The position numbers and the translations under genes were made by a program. Positions 8,466 through 18,500 of a DNA stretch of 64,000 nt are shown piece after piece. This DNA comes from Streptomyces coffeae (GTDB taxonomy: Bacteria; Actinomycetota; Actinomycetes; Streptomycetales; Streptomycetaceae): contig NZ_JAERRF010000007.1 in the NCBI RefSeq assembly GCF_016741875.1, forward strand, positions 310,001 through 374,000. The letters run 5' to 3'. Numbering within the stretch: the first letter of the stretch is position 1; the number at the start of each line of letters is the position of its first letter. The notes below the pieces were generated by a model. It had not been told where the DNA came from, ran no database searches, and saw only the letters and a program-made list of their open reading frames with translations.

Positions 8466-9122
8466 TCAGGGCCGCAGTGCGGCCGTCAGATAGGCGGTCA
8501 ATGCCGTGATGCCGTGGCTGATGCTCTGCGGGTCGGGCTCGTCGCGGTCACGGAAGGCGAGTTCGAGCACCCGGTCGCTCAGTTCGACCATCATCACGAA
8601 GACCAGTGGATCGGTGTCGGGGCTGCTGAGCCCGGCCGCGGTGGCCAGTGCCTGCATACGGGCGGCGGTGTGATGGTGCTGGCGCAGCACTTCGGCGCGC
8701 ACCGTCGGCGACACTCGTCCGTCGAGCCACAGCCTGTTGGCGTTGGGGTGAGCCCGGAAGTAGCGGACGTATATGTCGAGTTCGTGCTCGACGAAGTCGA
8801 GCAGCGACGACGGGGTCCAGTCCTGCTCGGCCACTGCGACGAACGCCTGGAGCCGGACAAGGTGGCGTCGGACGAGTTCGTCGATGATCTGCTCGCGGTC
8901 GGCGAAGAACCGGTACAGCGAGGGGGCGGTGATCCCGGCGCGCTGGGCGACGGCCCTGGTGGTGACCGCGTCGACGCCGCCCTCGTCGATCAGGGCGGCT
9001 GTGGCATCCAGAATCCTCTCCACGGTCTCGCGGCTGCGCGCCTGCACCGGCTGACGCCGGCGCCGGTCCTGGTCGGCCCGTTCGGGCGGTTCGGGATGCG
9101 GAGTCTCGACGGCTGCTGACAC
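8466..9122 (-). CDS. TetR-family regulator
   Basis: 218 aa. The N-terminal HTH reads RSRETVERILDATAALIDEGGVDAVTTRAVAQRAGITAPSLYRFFADREQIIDELV, followed by an all-helical ligand domain. Translation starts at a GTG at 9122 with no clear Shine-Dalgarno, only 12 bp after a perfect 17-bp palindrome, so autoregulation is likely. The sulfatase gene follows on the same strand. A decayed flavin monooxygenase lies divergently beyond the operator and may have been a former target. Confidence 0.88.
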   Translation of the reverse strand: MSAAVETPHPEPPERADQDRRRRQPVQARSRETVERILDATAALIDEGGVDAVTTRAVAQRAGITAPSLYRFFADREQIIDELVRRHLVRLQAFVAVAEQDWTPSSLLDFVEHELDIYVRYFRAHPNANRLWLDGRVSPTVRAEVLRQHHHTAARMQALATAAGLSSPDTDPLVFVMMVELSDRVLELAFRDRDEPDPQSISHGITALTAYLTAALRP

Positions 9123-9133
9123 GATTGGAACTG

Positions 9134-9150
9134 TAACGCGACTCGCGTTA
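9134..9150. promoter_or_regulatory. TetR operator palindrome
   Basis: Perfect dyad taacgcga-c-tcgcgtta. A further half-like copy (ttcgcgttag) follows directly. The position, 12 bp before the TetR start codon, suggests repression of the TetR-sulfatase operon and of the divergent direction. Confidence 0.7.
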
Positions 9151-9181
9151 GCTTCGCGTTAGCTTCAGGGAGATCGCATAC

Positions 9182-9545
9182 ATGACCGGGATGGAGCGGG
9201 TCGAACACCTGCGGGTCGTGGTCGTAGTCGTGGTCGTCGACGCCGGGGCCGAGGTCGGCGGGGTGTGGCGCGACAACACCTGTCCCGGCTGCGCCTGCGA
9301 CATTCCGTCGCACCTGTACTCGCTGTCGTTCGCGCCCAACCCCCACTGGACGCAGTCGTTTTCCCAGGCAGCCGGAGATCCGCGACTATCTGCGCCGGAC
9401 CGCACGTGACCACGGGCTGCTGCCGCACACCCGGTTCAACACCGCACTGCTGAAGCCGGCTTGGGACGAGGGCGCCCAGGGGTGGCGCATCGAGACCAGC
9501 GCCGGACCGCTCAGCGCCGATGTGGTCATCGACGGCAGCGGACCG
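9182..9545 (+). pseudogene. remnant of a flavin-containing (Baeyer-Villiger type) monooxygenase
   Basis: Two frames together spell a conserved monooxygenase stretch. The first frame reads VGGVWRDNTCPGCACDIPSH then LYSLSFAPNPHWTQSFS. From about 9363 a second frame continues PEIRDYLRRTARDHGLLPHT, then FNTALLKPAWDEGAQGWRIET and VVIDGSGPTPNRP. The FAD-binding Gly-rich loop is missing (the N-terminus is an internal deletion rich in Val), there is a frameshift, and the C-terminal two thirds are absent. It was probably once divergently paired with the TetR gene. Confidence 0.8.
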
Positions 9546-9798
9546 ACGCCGAACCGTCCACGCCGGAGCTGCCGGGGCTGCCGGGCCTGTCCGGCGAAGA
9601 ACAGGTCCTCGGCGGCCTCACAGATCGGAGCGGGGCATGCGATCTGTTCGGCGATGCCGTCACGGAGGTGGTAGTCGAGATAGGCGGCGCCGAAGGCGGG
9701 GGGTCTCGGCGCCCATCACGTACATGCCGTGCTCAGCGCCCAGCGCATGACGGTGTGGGTGGCACTCAAGTGGTCCAGGACCGCACGATCTGCGAACA

Positions 9799-9841
9799 GG
9801 GGCCGGGTACGGCGCGTGGTGCCCACGCCGTACCCGGCCCC
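9799..9841. terminator. strong bidirectional hairpin
   Basis: Perfect 16-bp stem (9799-9814 with 9826-9841) and 11-nt loop, followed by TTT on the plus strand. It lies 15 bp after the stop of the minus-strand ABC permease gene. The stretch 9546-9798 before it holds only degraded coding-like sequence. Confidence 0.8.
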
Positions 9842-9855
9842 TTTCGTGTACGTCC

Positions 9856-12375
9856 CTACTCCGTGTCCGTGCCCACCGCCCTCAGCATCGGGACCGCCAT
9901 CGCCTGCCGCCCCGGCCACAGCGAGGCGAGGACGCCGATCGCGGCCGTGCCGGCGAAGCACAGGGCCGCCCGGTCCCAGGGGACGACCAGCGGCACACTG
10001 GGCTGGGTGAGGACGGCGGCCACACCGATCGCCGCGCCCGCGACGAGGCCGAGGGCCGCCCCGAGCAGCGAGATGGTCACCGACTCGATGCGCAGGACCG
10101 AGGCGAGCCGTCGGCGGTCGAGTCCGAGCGCGCGCAACAGGCCGATCTCGCGGACGCGTTCGGAGACGGCCATGCCCATCGTGTTGACCACGCCCAGGAT
10201 GCCGATCAGGACAGTGATGCTGAGCAGGGCGTACATGATGTTCAGGAACTCGGCCGAGGTGCTGCTCGCCGCCTTCCGCACCTCGGCACGGTCCTGCACC
10301 AGAAGCGCGGGGTTGTCGAGCGTACGCCGGATGTCGCGCTGGAGCGCGGCCGTACGGCCGGGGTCGGCGTCGGTGAGGACCGACGCGACGCGCGCATGGT
10401 CGCCGTCGGCGGTACGGGGCAGTTGGGTGCGCGAGACGAGCGCGGACGCGAAGTCCTTCCCCTCGTAGATGGCCACGACCGGGAGTGCGGTCTTCCGCTC
10501 CGTACCGGCCACGCTGCCCGTGACGCGGCTCCCGAGCTTCAAGTGGCGCGCCGCGGCGGTCTCTTCCTCGAGGGCGATGCCGCGGTCGAGACGCTTCAGC
10601 GACCCCTCGCGGAGGGTGATGGGGGCCAGGCGTTCCACCGTGCTGGGGGTGACGGCCGCCGCGGGGAGCATGTCCTCGCGGGAGATGCGGATGTCGGTGT
10701 TGACGACGGCGGTGACGGCCGCGGCGTCCGGGAGGCGTGCGACGCGGGCAGCGACATCGGCCCCGATCTCCCCGAAGTCGACGGCCGTGATGCGCAGATC
10801 GGAGGCCATGGCCTGGTCGGCCTCGTCCTCGTCCACCCGGCTGAGCGACGCCACGACGACCGTGACGGCGGTGACCATGGCGAGGCCGACCATGAGGGTC
10901 GCCGCGGTGGCCGCCGTACGCCGAGGGTTGCGGCGCGCGTTCTCCACCGCGAGCTTGCCGCGGATCCCCGCCAGCCGCCGCAGTGGCGTCCGCAGCAGGC
11001 CGGTGACGCCGAGGGCGATGAGCGGGGTGAGGACGATCAGGCCGACAAGGAGGACGGGTACGGCGAGGTAGAGCATGTTCTCGTCCCCGGCGGCCGCCCA
11101 GAGCAGCAGCACCCCGAGCCCGGTGACCGTCACGCCGACGACACCGCGGCGGCGCAGCGACGCGGGCGTGGGCGGACGGCTCGTCCGCAGTGCCGCCACG
11201 GGGGAGACTGACGCCGCACGACGGGCCGGGACGTAGGCCGCGAGCATGGTGACCGCGACACCGACGCCGAAGGCGGCCAGCACGGGCGTGGGCTGGAGGA
11301 TCCGCAACGGGACGTCGACGACGCCGCCCGTGTCCCCGAACAGGGTGCTCAGCAGCGCCGCGACGCCGATGCCCGCCGCGTAGCCCACGACCGAAGCGAC
11401 CGCCCCGACGACCCCGGCTTCGGTCAGCACCTGGCGCATCACATACCGCCGGGTGGCTCCGACGGCGCGGAGCAGGGCGTGTTCACGGGCGCGCGCGGCG
11501 CTCAGCATCGTGAAGGTGTTGGCGACGAGGAAGGTGGAGACGAACAGGGCGACACCGGCGAAGCCGAGCAGCACCGTGGTGAGCTTGGCGTCGGACGCGG
11601 CCGTGGCCTCGCCCCGCAGCTGGTCCGCGGTGACGGCCTCGAGCCCGCGCGGCAGCACATCCTGCGCGTGCTCGGCCAGTTGGGCCTGGGACGTGCCCTC
11701 GTCGGCGGTCAGCGTGATCGTCGTGTAGCCGCCCTGATCCGGGGCGAACTGCCTTAGCGCGGTGGTGTTGTCGAACGCGGTGAGCGTGCCGCCGGAGGCG
11801 AGGCGGCTGTCCTCCGCGGTGAAGAGGCCGACGACGCGGGCGTCGCGTGCCGTGCCGTTCACGACGATCCGGACCGTGCCGCCGACCCGTGTTCCGGAAC
11901 GCTCGGCCGCTGCCTTGTCGATGGCGATCTCCCCGGAGGCGCGCGGGCCGCGTCCGGCGGTGAGGGGGTAGCGGGGGTCCTTGCCCCCGGGGCCCGGGAC
12001 GTAGTTGACGCCCGCGGACCGGTACAGGTCGCCGACGAGTCCGCCGTCCGAACCCGCCAGGAACGAAGGGCCCTCGACCGTCCCGCGTGCCGCCGCGGCA
12101 CCGGGCAGGGCTCGCAGGCGTTTCAGCAGCGCCTGGTCGAGACGGGGTGCCGCGTCGGGGGAGTCCGACGTGGAGTACTGCGTGGACTCCGCGGGCCGCA
12201 CCGCGACGGACACATCGGGCTGGGAGTTGGCGCGGGCCTTGGCCAGGGCGGCGCTGACGGAGTCGCCGTAGATCAGGGATCCGGTCACGAAGGCGACGCC
12301 GAGGACAACGGCGAGGGCGGGCAGCGCGAACCGGAGGCGGTGCGAGCGCAGGGTGCGCAGGGTGGTACGGAGCAT
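9856..12375 (-). CDS. FtsX/MacB-like ABC transporter permease
   Basis: 839 aa from the ATG at 12375 (GGAGG 6 nt upstream; the longer frame to 12429 has no site). It opens with a transmembrane helix (LRFALPALAVVLGVAFVTGSLIYGDS), then a large extracellular MacB-type domain. Two FtsX transmembrane blocks follow (around residues 265-410 and 730-835, e.g. FVSTFLVANTFTMLSAARAREHALLRAVGA and ILGVVNTMGMAVSERVREIGLLRALGLDRR). This duplicated architecture is typical of actinobacterial antimicrobial-peptide or lipoprotein exporters. The ATPase gene directly upstream supplies the nucleotide-binding subunit. Confidence 0.9.
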   Translation of the reverse strand: MLRTTLRTLRSHRLRFALPALAVVLGVAFVTGSLIYGDSVSAALAKARANSQPDVSVAVRPAESTQYSTSDSPDAAPRLDQALLKRLRALPGAAAARGTVEGPSFLAGSDGGLVGDLYRSAGVNYVPGPGGKDPRYPLTAGRGPRASGEIAIDKAAAERSGTRVGGTVRIVVNGTARDARVVGLFTAEDSRLASGGTLTAFDNTTALRQFAPDQGGYTTITLTADEGTSQAQLAEHAQDVLPRGLEAVTADQLRGEATAASDAKLTTVLLGFAGVALFVSTFLVANTFTMLSAARAREHALLRAVGATRRYVMRQVLTEAGVVGAVASVVGYAAGIGVAALLSTLFGDTGGVVDVPLRILQPTPVLAAFGVGVAVTMLAAYVPARRAASVSPVAALRTSRPPTPASLRRRGVVGVTVTGLGVLLLWAAAGDENMLYLAVPVLLVGLIVLTPLIALGVTGLLRTPLRRLAGIRGKLAVENARRNPRRTAATAATLMVGLAMVTAVTVVVASLSRVDEDEADQAMASDLRITAVDFGEIGADVAARVARLPDAAAVTAVVNTDIRISREDMLPAAAVTPSTVERLAPITLREGSLKRLDRGIALEEETAAARHLKLGSRVTGSVAGTERKTALPVVAIYEGKDFASALVSRTQLPRTADGDHARVASVLTDADPGRTAALQRDIRRTLDNPALLVQDRAEVRKAASSTSAEFLNIMYALLSITVLIGILGVVNTMGMAVSERVREIGLLRALGLDRRRLASVLRIESVTISLLGAALGLVAGAAIGVAAVLTQPSVPLVVPWDRAALCFAGTAAIGVLASLWPGRQAMAVPMLRAVGTDTE

Positions 12376-12425
12376 GGCGAACCTCCGGGGCGAGGGGCGG
12401 CTGCGGGGCGAGTGCGGGACGCCCC

Positions 12426-13211
12426 TCATCGGACGGCCTGCTGCCCGGCGTCGAACGCCTTCATCTGCTCCAGCACCCCGGCGGCGCTGGGCTTCGCCAT
12501 CTCGTGGACGAGGCGGCCGTCGGCCAGGAAGAGGGCGCGACCGGCGTAGGCGGCCGCGACGGGGTCATGGGTGACCATCACGACCGTCTGCCCGAGTATC
12601 TCCGCGGACATCTGTAGGAACGACAGGACCTGTGCGCCCGCCCGGGAGTCGAGATTGCCGGTGGGCTCGTCGGCGAAGACGATCGCGGGGCGCGACGCGA
12701 GCGCCCGGGCGCAGGCCACCCGCTGCTGCTGGCCGCCGGAGAGCTGGTCCGGCCGGTGACCGAGCCGGTCGGCCAGGCCCAGGGTGCTGACGAGCTCCTG
12801 CAGCCACGCCGGGTCGGGAGTGATCCCGGCCAGGTCGCAGGGGAGGGTGATGTTCTCCAGCGCCGTGAGTGTGGGGAGGAGGTTGAACGACTGGAAGACG
12901 AAGCCGATGCGCTCACGCCGCAGCTTGGTGAGCCGGGCCTCGTCGAGCGAGCCCAGCTCGGTGTCGCCGATCCACGCACTGCCGGACGTGGGTGTGTCGA
13001 GACCGGCGAGGCAGTGCATGAACGTCGACTTGCCCGACCCCGAAGGGCCCATGATCGCGGTGAACTCCCCGGAGACGAACTGGGCCGACACACCGGCCAG
13101 CGCCGTCACCGCGGTTTCGCCCTCGCCGTAGACCTTGGTCACGTGGTGGCCCGCGGCGACCACCTCACCGAACCTGGGGGAGGACGCGGGGGCGTCCGAT
13201 CGCTGGCTCAT
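12426..13211 (-). CDS. ABC transporter ATP-binding protein (MacB/LolD type)
   Basis: 261 aa from the ATG at 13211, with AGGAG 9 nt upstream; the longer open frame upstream lacks coding character. Walker [11 protein letters not shown]-loop [18 protein letters not shown], signature [15 protein letters not shown] and Walker [14 protein letters not shown] are intact. It pairs with the FtsX-like permease 50 bp downstream. The operon is divergent from the two-component system at 13479, an arrangement in which the sensor/regulator pair usually controls the exporter. Confidence 0.93.
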   Translation of the reverse strand: MSQRSDAPASSPRFGEVVAAGHHVTKVYGEGETAVTALAGVSAQFVSGEFTAIMGPSGSGKSTFMHCLAGLDTPTSGSAWIGDTELGSLDEARLTKLRRERIGFVFQSFNLLPTLTALENITLPCDLAGITPDPAWLQELVSTLGLADRLGHRPDQLSGGQQQRVACARALASRPAIVFADEPTGNLDSRAGAQVLSFLQMSAEILGQTVVMVTHDPVAAAYAGRALFLADGRLVHEMAKPSAAGVLEQMKAFDAGQQAVR

Positions 13212-13423
13212 TGCACATCGCTCCTGCATGACGTTCTCGGGACGGTCCGCGGCCGAAGCGGCACGACCGGTCGAACGGCCGGACCCCCGCGGCGGCGAAG
13301 GAATCCATGGGTTTCGGGTGGCGGGACGGTGCGGTCTGCGCAGCCGCCCCACCGGACCGTTCCGATGCTGCCGGGCCGCGGCGCCTCCGCGGATCCACCG
13401 GAAAGCCGAACGGCGAGCCACCT

Positions 13424-13445
13424 CCCTCGGCCGAACGGCCGAGGG
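13424..13445. promoter_or_regulatory. palindrome in the exporter / two-component divergent region
   Basis: Perfect dyad with 10-bp arms (ccctcggccg / cggccgaggg) around AA, 33 bp before the histidine kinase start. It could be the response-regulator site or another operator. The rest of 13212-13478 shows nothing else distinct. Confidence 0.45.
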
Positions 13446-13478
13446 GGAAGGGGAGCCGCCTGGCGTAGCGTGACCTGC

Positions 13479-14684
13479 ATGATTGCCGCGTTCCTGGCCC
13501 GCTCCCCGCTCCAGCGAGCCTTCATATGCCTGGTCGTTCCGGGACTATTCGCCCTGGTGGTACTCGAGGGCCGCAACGCGCCGTACGCCGCCGTGGTGGC
13601 GGCGACGGTCGTCACCGGGGCGCTGTCGCTGCTCGCCCTCTTCGCGCCGGAGCGCTGGTTCTGGCAGTGCGTCTCGGCCGCCGCGACGGCGTCCCTCACC
13701 CTGACGGTCGTGGAGACCCAGCTCAGGCAGCGTCCCGAGAACACGCCCGGGATGGTGGAGCTGGCCGTGCTGCTGCTGGTGGTCACCCGCGCGGTGCGGC
13801 GCCTCCGGCCCCTGAAGGCGATCGGGCTCTCGGCGGCGGCCTCCTGCGCGGCGGTGGTCCTCTCCTTGCGCCTGGAGGACTGGGACGACCACCTCTATCT
13901 GTTCATCAGCCTTCTCATCTTGTTCGCCGTACCCTCCGCGGTCATCCTCGGACTGGCGCTGCGCATGCGCGACATCCTGCGGGCCCGGGCGTTCGAGGCC
14001 GTGGCCCAGACCCAACGCCTGGAGTACGCACGGGAGCTGCACGACTTCGTCGCCCACCACGTCACGGCGATCGTCGCCCAGACCAAGGCCGCGCGCTTCA
14101 CGGCGGACGCCGGACACGTCCAGAGCCGCGAGGACCAGGACCGGATGCTGGCCCAGATCGAGCAGGCCGGGGCCCAGGCGCTGGGATCGATGCGTGCCAT
14201 GGTCTCCGTCCTGCGGGATCCCGCGACTCCCGCGGCGACCCGCCCCGCGGGCGATCTGGGCGCCCTGCGCACGCTCACGGAGAAGTTCTCGGTCGCGGGG
14301 CCGCGCGCGACGCTGACCGTCGACCCGTACCTGACCGACCGCCCGGTGCCACCGGAGGTCGCCACCACCGTCTACAGCGTCGTGCAGGAGTCACTGACCA
14401 ACGCGCGGAAGCACGCGGAGGGGGCGACGCAGGTCGAGGTGCGGGTCGCGCCGCACCCCGAGGCGCCGGACCGCCTGGAGGTGTCGGTGACCGACGACGG
14501 CCGCCGCCGGAACCAGGGCGGGCCCACGGGCGAGAATGCGGCGCCGAACGCCCACGCGGCCGGTGGGGGATACGGTCTCGTCGGTCTCGCCGAGCGAGTC
14601 GAGGGGATCGGCGGGCGGATCAGCGCGGGGGAGCGGCCGGGCGGTGGTTGGTGCGTCCACGCGGTCCTGCCACTCACACCCTGA
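13479..14684 (+). CDS. two-component sensor histidine kinase (HisKA_3/NarX type)
   Basis: 401 aa. Several predicted transmembrane helices lie within residues ~10-165 with almost no extracellular loop, so it senses within or near the membrane. The dimerisation box [26 protein letters not shown] carries the phospho-accepting His188. A HATPase_c domain follows ([33 protein letters not shown]). The chosen ATG at 13479 gives a hydrophobic N-terminus; the open frame extends upstream but reads through the divergent promoter. The response regulator follows 34 bp downstream. Confidence 0.93.
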   Translation: MIAAFLARSPLQRAFICLVVPGLFALVVLEGRNAPYAAVVAATVVTGALSLLALFAPERWFWQCVSAAATASLTLTVVETQLRQRPENTPGMVELAVLLLVVTRAVRRLRPLKAIGLSAAASCAAVVLSLRLEDWDDHLYLFISLLILFAVPSAVILGLALRMRDILRARAFEAVAQTQRLEYARELHDFVAHHVTAIVAQTKAARFTADAGHVQSREDQDRMLAQIEQAGAQALGSMRAMVSVLRDPATPAATRPAGDLGALRTLTEKFSVAGPRATLTVDPYLTDRPVPPEVATTVYSVVQESLTNARKHAEGATQVEVRVAPHPEAPDRLEVSVTDDGRRRNQGGPTGENAAPNAHAAGGGYGLVGLAERVEGIGGRISAGERPGGGWCVHAVLPLTP

Positions 14685-14718
14685 CCTCGCACTGACCGCC
14701 CGGCGTCCCCCTGGAATC

Positions 14719-15432
14719 ATGTCGTCCATGACGATTCGGGTCCTCATCGCCGACGACCAGGCCATGCTCCGTGCCGCCTTCCGTATGATCCTCGACTCCC
14801 AGCCGGACATCGAGGTGGTGGCGGAGACCGCCGACGGGGCGGCGGCCCTCGAGGAGGCACGGCGGCTGCGACCCGACGTCTGCCTGCTCGACATCCGGAT
14901 GCCGAAGCTGGACGGTCTCGCAGTCACCCGGCAGCTCGCGGGCCCCGGTGTGCCGGACCCGATGAACGTGCTGATCGCCACCACCTTCGATCTCGACGAG
15001 TACGTCTACACCGCGCTGCGCAACGGCGCCTGCGGATTCCTCCTCAAGGACGGAGCGCCCGCGCTGCTCACGGAGGCCGTACGAGCCGCGGCCACGGGCA
15101 ACTCCCTGATCTCGCCGTCGATCACCGTCCGGCTGCTCTCGCATATGGCCCCGCACCGCAACCGGCCGGCGGCCGCACCCGCGGTGCGCGGTGGCACCGG
15201 TAACGGGCCGGTCCGGCCGGCCGAGCCGCTGACCCAGCGCGAACTGGACGTCGTCCGGCTCGTCGCCCGCGGCCGCACCAACGACGAACTGGCCGCGGAG
15301 CTCTACGTCACGCTGTCCACGGTCAAGACCCACCTGGCGAACGTCCAGCGGAAGCTGGCCGCACGCAACCGCGTCGAGATCGCCGCATGGGCGTGGGAGA
15401 CGGGCGTCTGCGGAGGCGAGGGGAGCGCTTAA
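14719..15432 (+). CDS. NarL/LuxR-family response regulator
   Basis: 237 aa. The receiver domain starts IRVLIADDQAMLRAAFRMIL, with phospho-acceptor Asp in CLLDIRMPKLDG and the conserved Lys in FLLKDGAP. After a Pro/Gly-rich linker the LuxR HTH is LTQRELDVVRLVARGRTNDELAAELYVTLSTVKTHLANVQRKL. Translation may begin at the ATG at 14719 or the one at 14728. Partner of the kinase upstream; the probable target is the divergent ABC exporter operon. Its stop codon lies in the centre of an 18-bp palindrome. Confidence 0.93.
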   Translation: MSSMTIRVLIADDQAMLRAAFRMILDSQPDIEVVAETADGAAALEEARRLRPDVCLLDIRMPKLDGLAVTRQLAGPGVPDPMNVLIATTFDLDEYVYTALRNGACGFLLKDGAPALLTEAVRAAATGNSLISPSITVRLLSHMAPHRNRPAAAPAVRGGTGNGPVRPAEPLTQRELDVVRLVARGRTNDELAAELYVTLSTVKTHLANVQRKLAARNRVEIAAWAWETGVCGGEGSA

Positions 15433-15439
15433 GCGCTCC
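15422..15439. terminator. palindrome overlapping the response-regulator stop codon
   Basis: Perfect 18-bp dyad GGAGCGCTTAAGCGCTCC, with the TAA stop at 15430-15432 inside it. It probably acts as a terminator stem. Confidence 0.55.
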
Positions 15440-15469
15440 GCAGGAAGGGCCGCGAGGTGGGGTCGTTTG

Positions 15470-15547
15470 TCCGCGGCAGCGTCGTGGCTGGTCGCGCCCA
15501 CGCGGCGGAGCCGCACATCGACACAGCCCCGTGCCCCTTCGGGGCGC
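15470..15547. repeat. intergenic repeat-like element with hairpin
   Basis: Non-coding stretch between the convergent response regulator and the large repeat protein. It contains gcggcggagccgc followed by a GCCCC-TTC-GGGGC hairpin (15533-15545). This wording resembles GC-rich hairpin elements found between genes in many Streptomyces genomes (recalled, not searched). It can also terminate either gene. Confidence 0.45.
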
Positions 15548-15579
15548 AACCGAACCTCCCCGGACTTCAGCGAGGCCGC

Positions 15580-18500
15580 TTAGTACTCCGATGGGACGAG
15601 GGGCCTGCGGGATGCGTGGTTGAGGAGGGCAGCTGGGGTGGTGTGGGAGTCGTGCATGGGCCAGTGAGGGTCCTTGCCCGCCAGGGCGGCGAAGAGGCGT
15701 TGCCAGGCTTCGTCGTCCGTGCCCAGGAGCTTGCCGGCCAGGGCGGCCAGTTCGTTCGTGGCCTCCTGGACGGCGGCCCGGAGCGCGGTGGGGAGTTCCT
15801 GGCGCACGGAGGCTTCCGCGAGGTAGTGGAGCATGCGGCTGGCCATGGCGCCACTGTGGATGATCTCCTTGCCGGAGAGCAGGCCCCGTTCGAGAAGAGC
15901 GTCGAGGACGGGGGCCCACTCGTTGCGCGGGATCGACAGGTTCGGGATGTTCCCGATGGCCGCACGGGCCCAGCTGGGGCCACGGTCGGTCAGGGTGCGG
16001 TCGATGAAGCAGGACCAGTACTCGAACGCCGCCGGCGCGAGCTCGTCCGGAGCGTCCGGCAGCCGGGCGATGGTGCCCCATACCCGCGAGCGGAACGGCT
16101 CCTGTTCGTGGGCCCGGATCAGGACGTCCCAGTCGCGGGTGTAGGGGAGGTCCAGGACGTCCTCGTGTTCGTACTCCCCACAGGTGCGGAGCTTGGCGAC
16201 CAGGCGATCGGTGCTCAGCTCCTTGTCGAGGCGGGCGGTGAGGACAGCGTCCGGGGCCGGCGCGGACAGCGCCTTCGTGGCGACCTTGGCGGCGCCCGCA
16301 CTGAGCAGGCCCCGGTCGATCAGCGAGCGGAGACAGTCGGGGCCGCCGTGGCGAAGGGCGTTGCGCGCTGCCAGGAGGTGGTCCGGCAGCGGAACGCGCT
16401 TGCCCCATGAGGCGAGCGCGTGCTCCACGAGTTCGGGGTCGGCCGCTTCGACCAGAAGGCGGAGGTACTTCGCTGATCCCTTGTCGAAATGGTCTCGTGC
16501 GAGCAGCCGTTCGCGGAGCTCCGGGGCAAGCGGGAGGAGGTCGTCCGGCCCTTCGGCGGTGCGGCCCTGGGGTCGGCGGGAGAGGATGATCCGGCGGATC
16601 TCGACGGACGGGCTGCTGCTGTGGACCTCCCCGTACAGCGCCGCGTTGATCGTGGGGTCGTCGACGGCCAGGAGCCGCAGATGCAGGTCCCGGTGGCGGG
16701 AGCTGCGCGCCAGGAGGAGCAGCGCGGCGTGGTCGTCGTGGGCGAACAGATGGTCCAGGAGGGCGTCGGGCACGTGGTTGGTCTTGCACGCGCGCTCGGT
16801 GAGGGTGAGCGTGGCCCGCGCGTCCAGCCGCGGCAGTACGGCCGCGAGAGCGTCGGTGCCCGCGTGGAGCAGGAGTCCGGCGCCTGCCGGGGTGAGTACC
16901 GTGGGGACGGTGTCCGCGCTGCCGTGCTCGAGCAGCTCGGCGAAAGGCCGCTCGGCCCAGTCGCTGTCCATCGCGGCGAGCGCGCGCAGCCACCGCTCGA
17001 GGTCGGTGCCGAGCCGGTCGGCGACCAGTCGGCGCGCGGCACACACAGCGGCAGCGGCCGGCACTCTACGGATGAACCAGCCGATTGGCAGCGGGGACAT
17101 CTCATGTGCGGGCGTCCGGGCGACCATCTCGCTGGGTGCGACGATCCCCTGCCGACAGGCCAGCAGATCGTCCTTCCCTGCCCGGTCGGCCGTTGTCTCG
17201 GCGAGGCGCCGGCGTGTGTCGGGCGAGGCGTGCCGGTCACACGCCTCCACGAGCCAGGCGGGATGGGCGAGTCCGGGGAAACTGACCGGGTACGTAGCGG
17301 CGAGGACGTCGAGCACACCGGGATCGGTGGGCAGTGGCGCGCCCGCGACGAGCGTGCGGAGCAGATGTGCGGAGGCGAGGGCCGCGTCCCGGTCCAAGAT
17401 GTGTTCCCGCGCCCGCTGTTCGGCGTGGGTGAGTGCGGGCGCGGCCGGTGCGGGTGCCTCGGCCGGGTCCGGGGGGCCGGTGGTCCGGGCGTTCGCGTCG
17501 AGGCGGGCGAGCTCGTCGGCGTTGGGCCGGGGGCCGGCCACCTGCGCCGCCGCGGTGATCAGTTCGGCGAGTGAGCCGGCGAAGGTTCCGACCAGGTGGA
17601 GCGCGATGACCCACGCTTCCGAGTGTCCGGCCAGATGCTCGTGTACGAGGTCGACGGCGTGCCGGTGGACCCGGGCACCGACGGCGTCGTGGTGGAGGTG
17701 GGTGAGGACCGCCGCGGCCGGCTGGGCGGTGTCGACGAGCCGCTCGGGTTCCAGCAGGTCCCGCTCGACGGTGTCGACGAACCAGCGGTGCAGGGTGGTG
17801 TCGTACGACGTGGCGCGCAGATGATCGACCGGCTCGGAGTCGAGGTTGCTCGCGGGTGTGGTGAGTGCCTGGCGGATCGCCTCGTCGACGTCCTCGTGGC
17901 GCAGAAGCTCCTCGATGGGTTCGGGCTGGAAGGTGTGCTCGCGGTGGGCGGCGATCAGGCGCGGGAAGTCGTACACATAGGGTTCGTGCACGATCTCCTG
18001 CATCAGCCGGCGGGTGGCATTGCGTCCGCGCGGGTCGGCGAAGACCCGGGGCAGCGCGTCGGGGTCTTCGTAGGGCTCGAGCCCTTCCCTGAACCTGTCC
18101 AGGCCGTCGGGGTGGTCCAGCGCGGCGGCCGCCTCGACGAGGATCGGGGGCGGGTCGGCGGGGACCAGGCCGAGGAGTCGGCGTACGGCGTCCGGACCGC
18201 CGCGCTCCCACACCCGGACCACGGAGTAGTGGCGTGCGCCGTCGCTCGTCCACCACGCCCAGGAGTGCAGGACCAGTTCGGGGTCGCCGCTCGTGATCAG
18301 CGGGCTGCGAAGGGACCGGTCCTTGGTGGCGAGGAGTTCAGCACGCAGCCCGGCGTCGAGAGGGACGGGCTCGGCGCGGCCCGGGGTGCGGGGGACGCCG
18401 GAGGCGATCGCGCGGCGCAGGGACAGGGTGGTCTTCTGGTTGCCGTACACGGCGGCGTTGACCGGCGGCTCGTCGCGCTCGGTCAGTCGGCGCAAATCGC

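Noticed and set aside
9218..9240. Short GTC/GTG-rich run near the monooxygenase remnant as a possible microsatellite
   Set aside because: Too short and imperfect. It is better explained as the deletion-scarred Val-rich start of the pseudogene.
9461..10468. 335-aa plus-strand frame over the monooxygenase remnant and permease end
   Set aside because: It joins a pseudogene remnant to antisense permease sequence and reads through the strong hairpin at 9799-9841.
12756..13478. Upstream extension of the histidine kinase frame to 642 aa
   Set aside because: It runs antisense through the ABC ATPase and the divergent promoter. The kinase begins naturally at 13479 with its first membrane helix.
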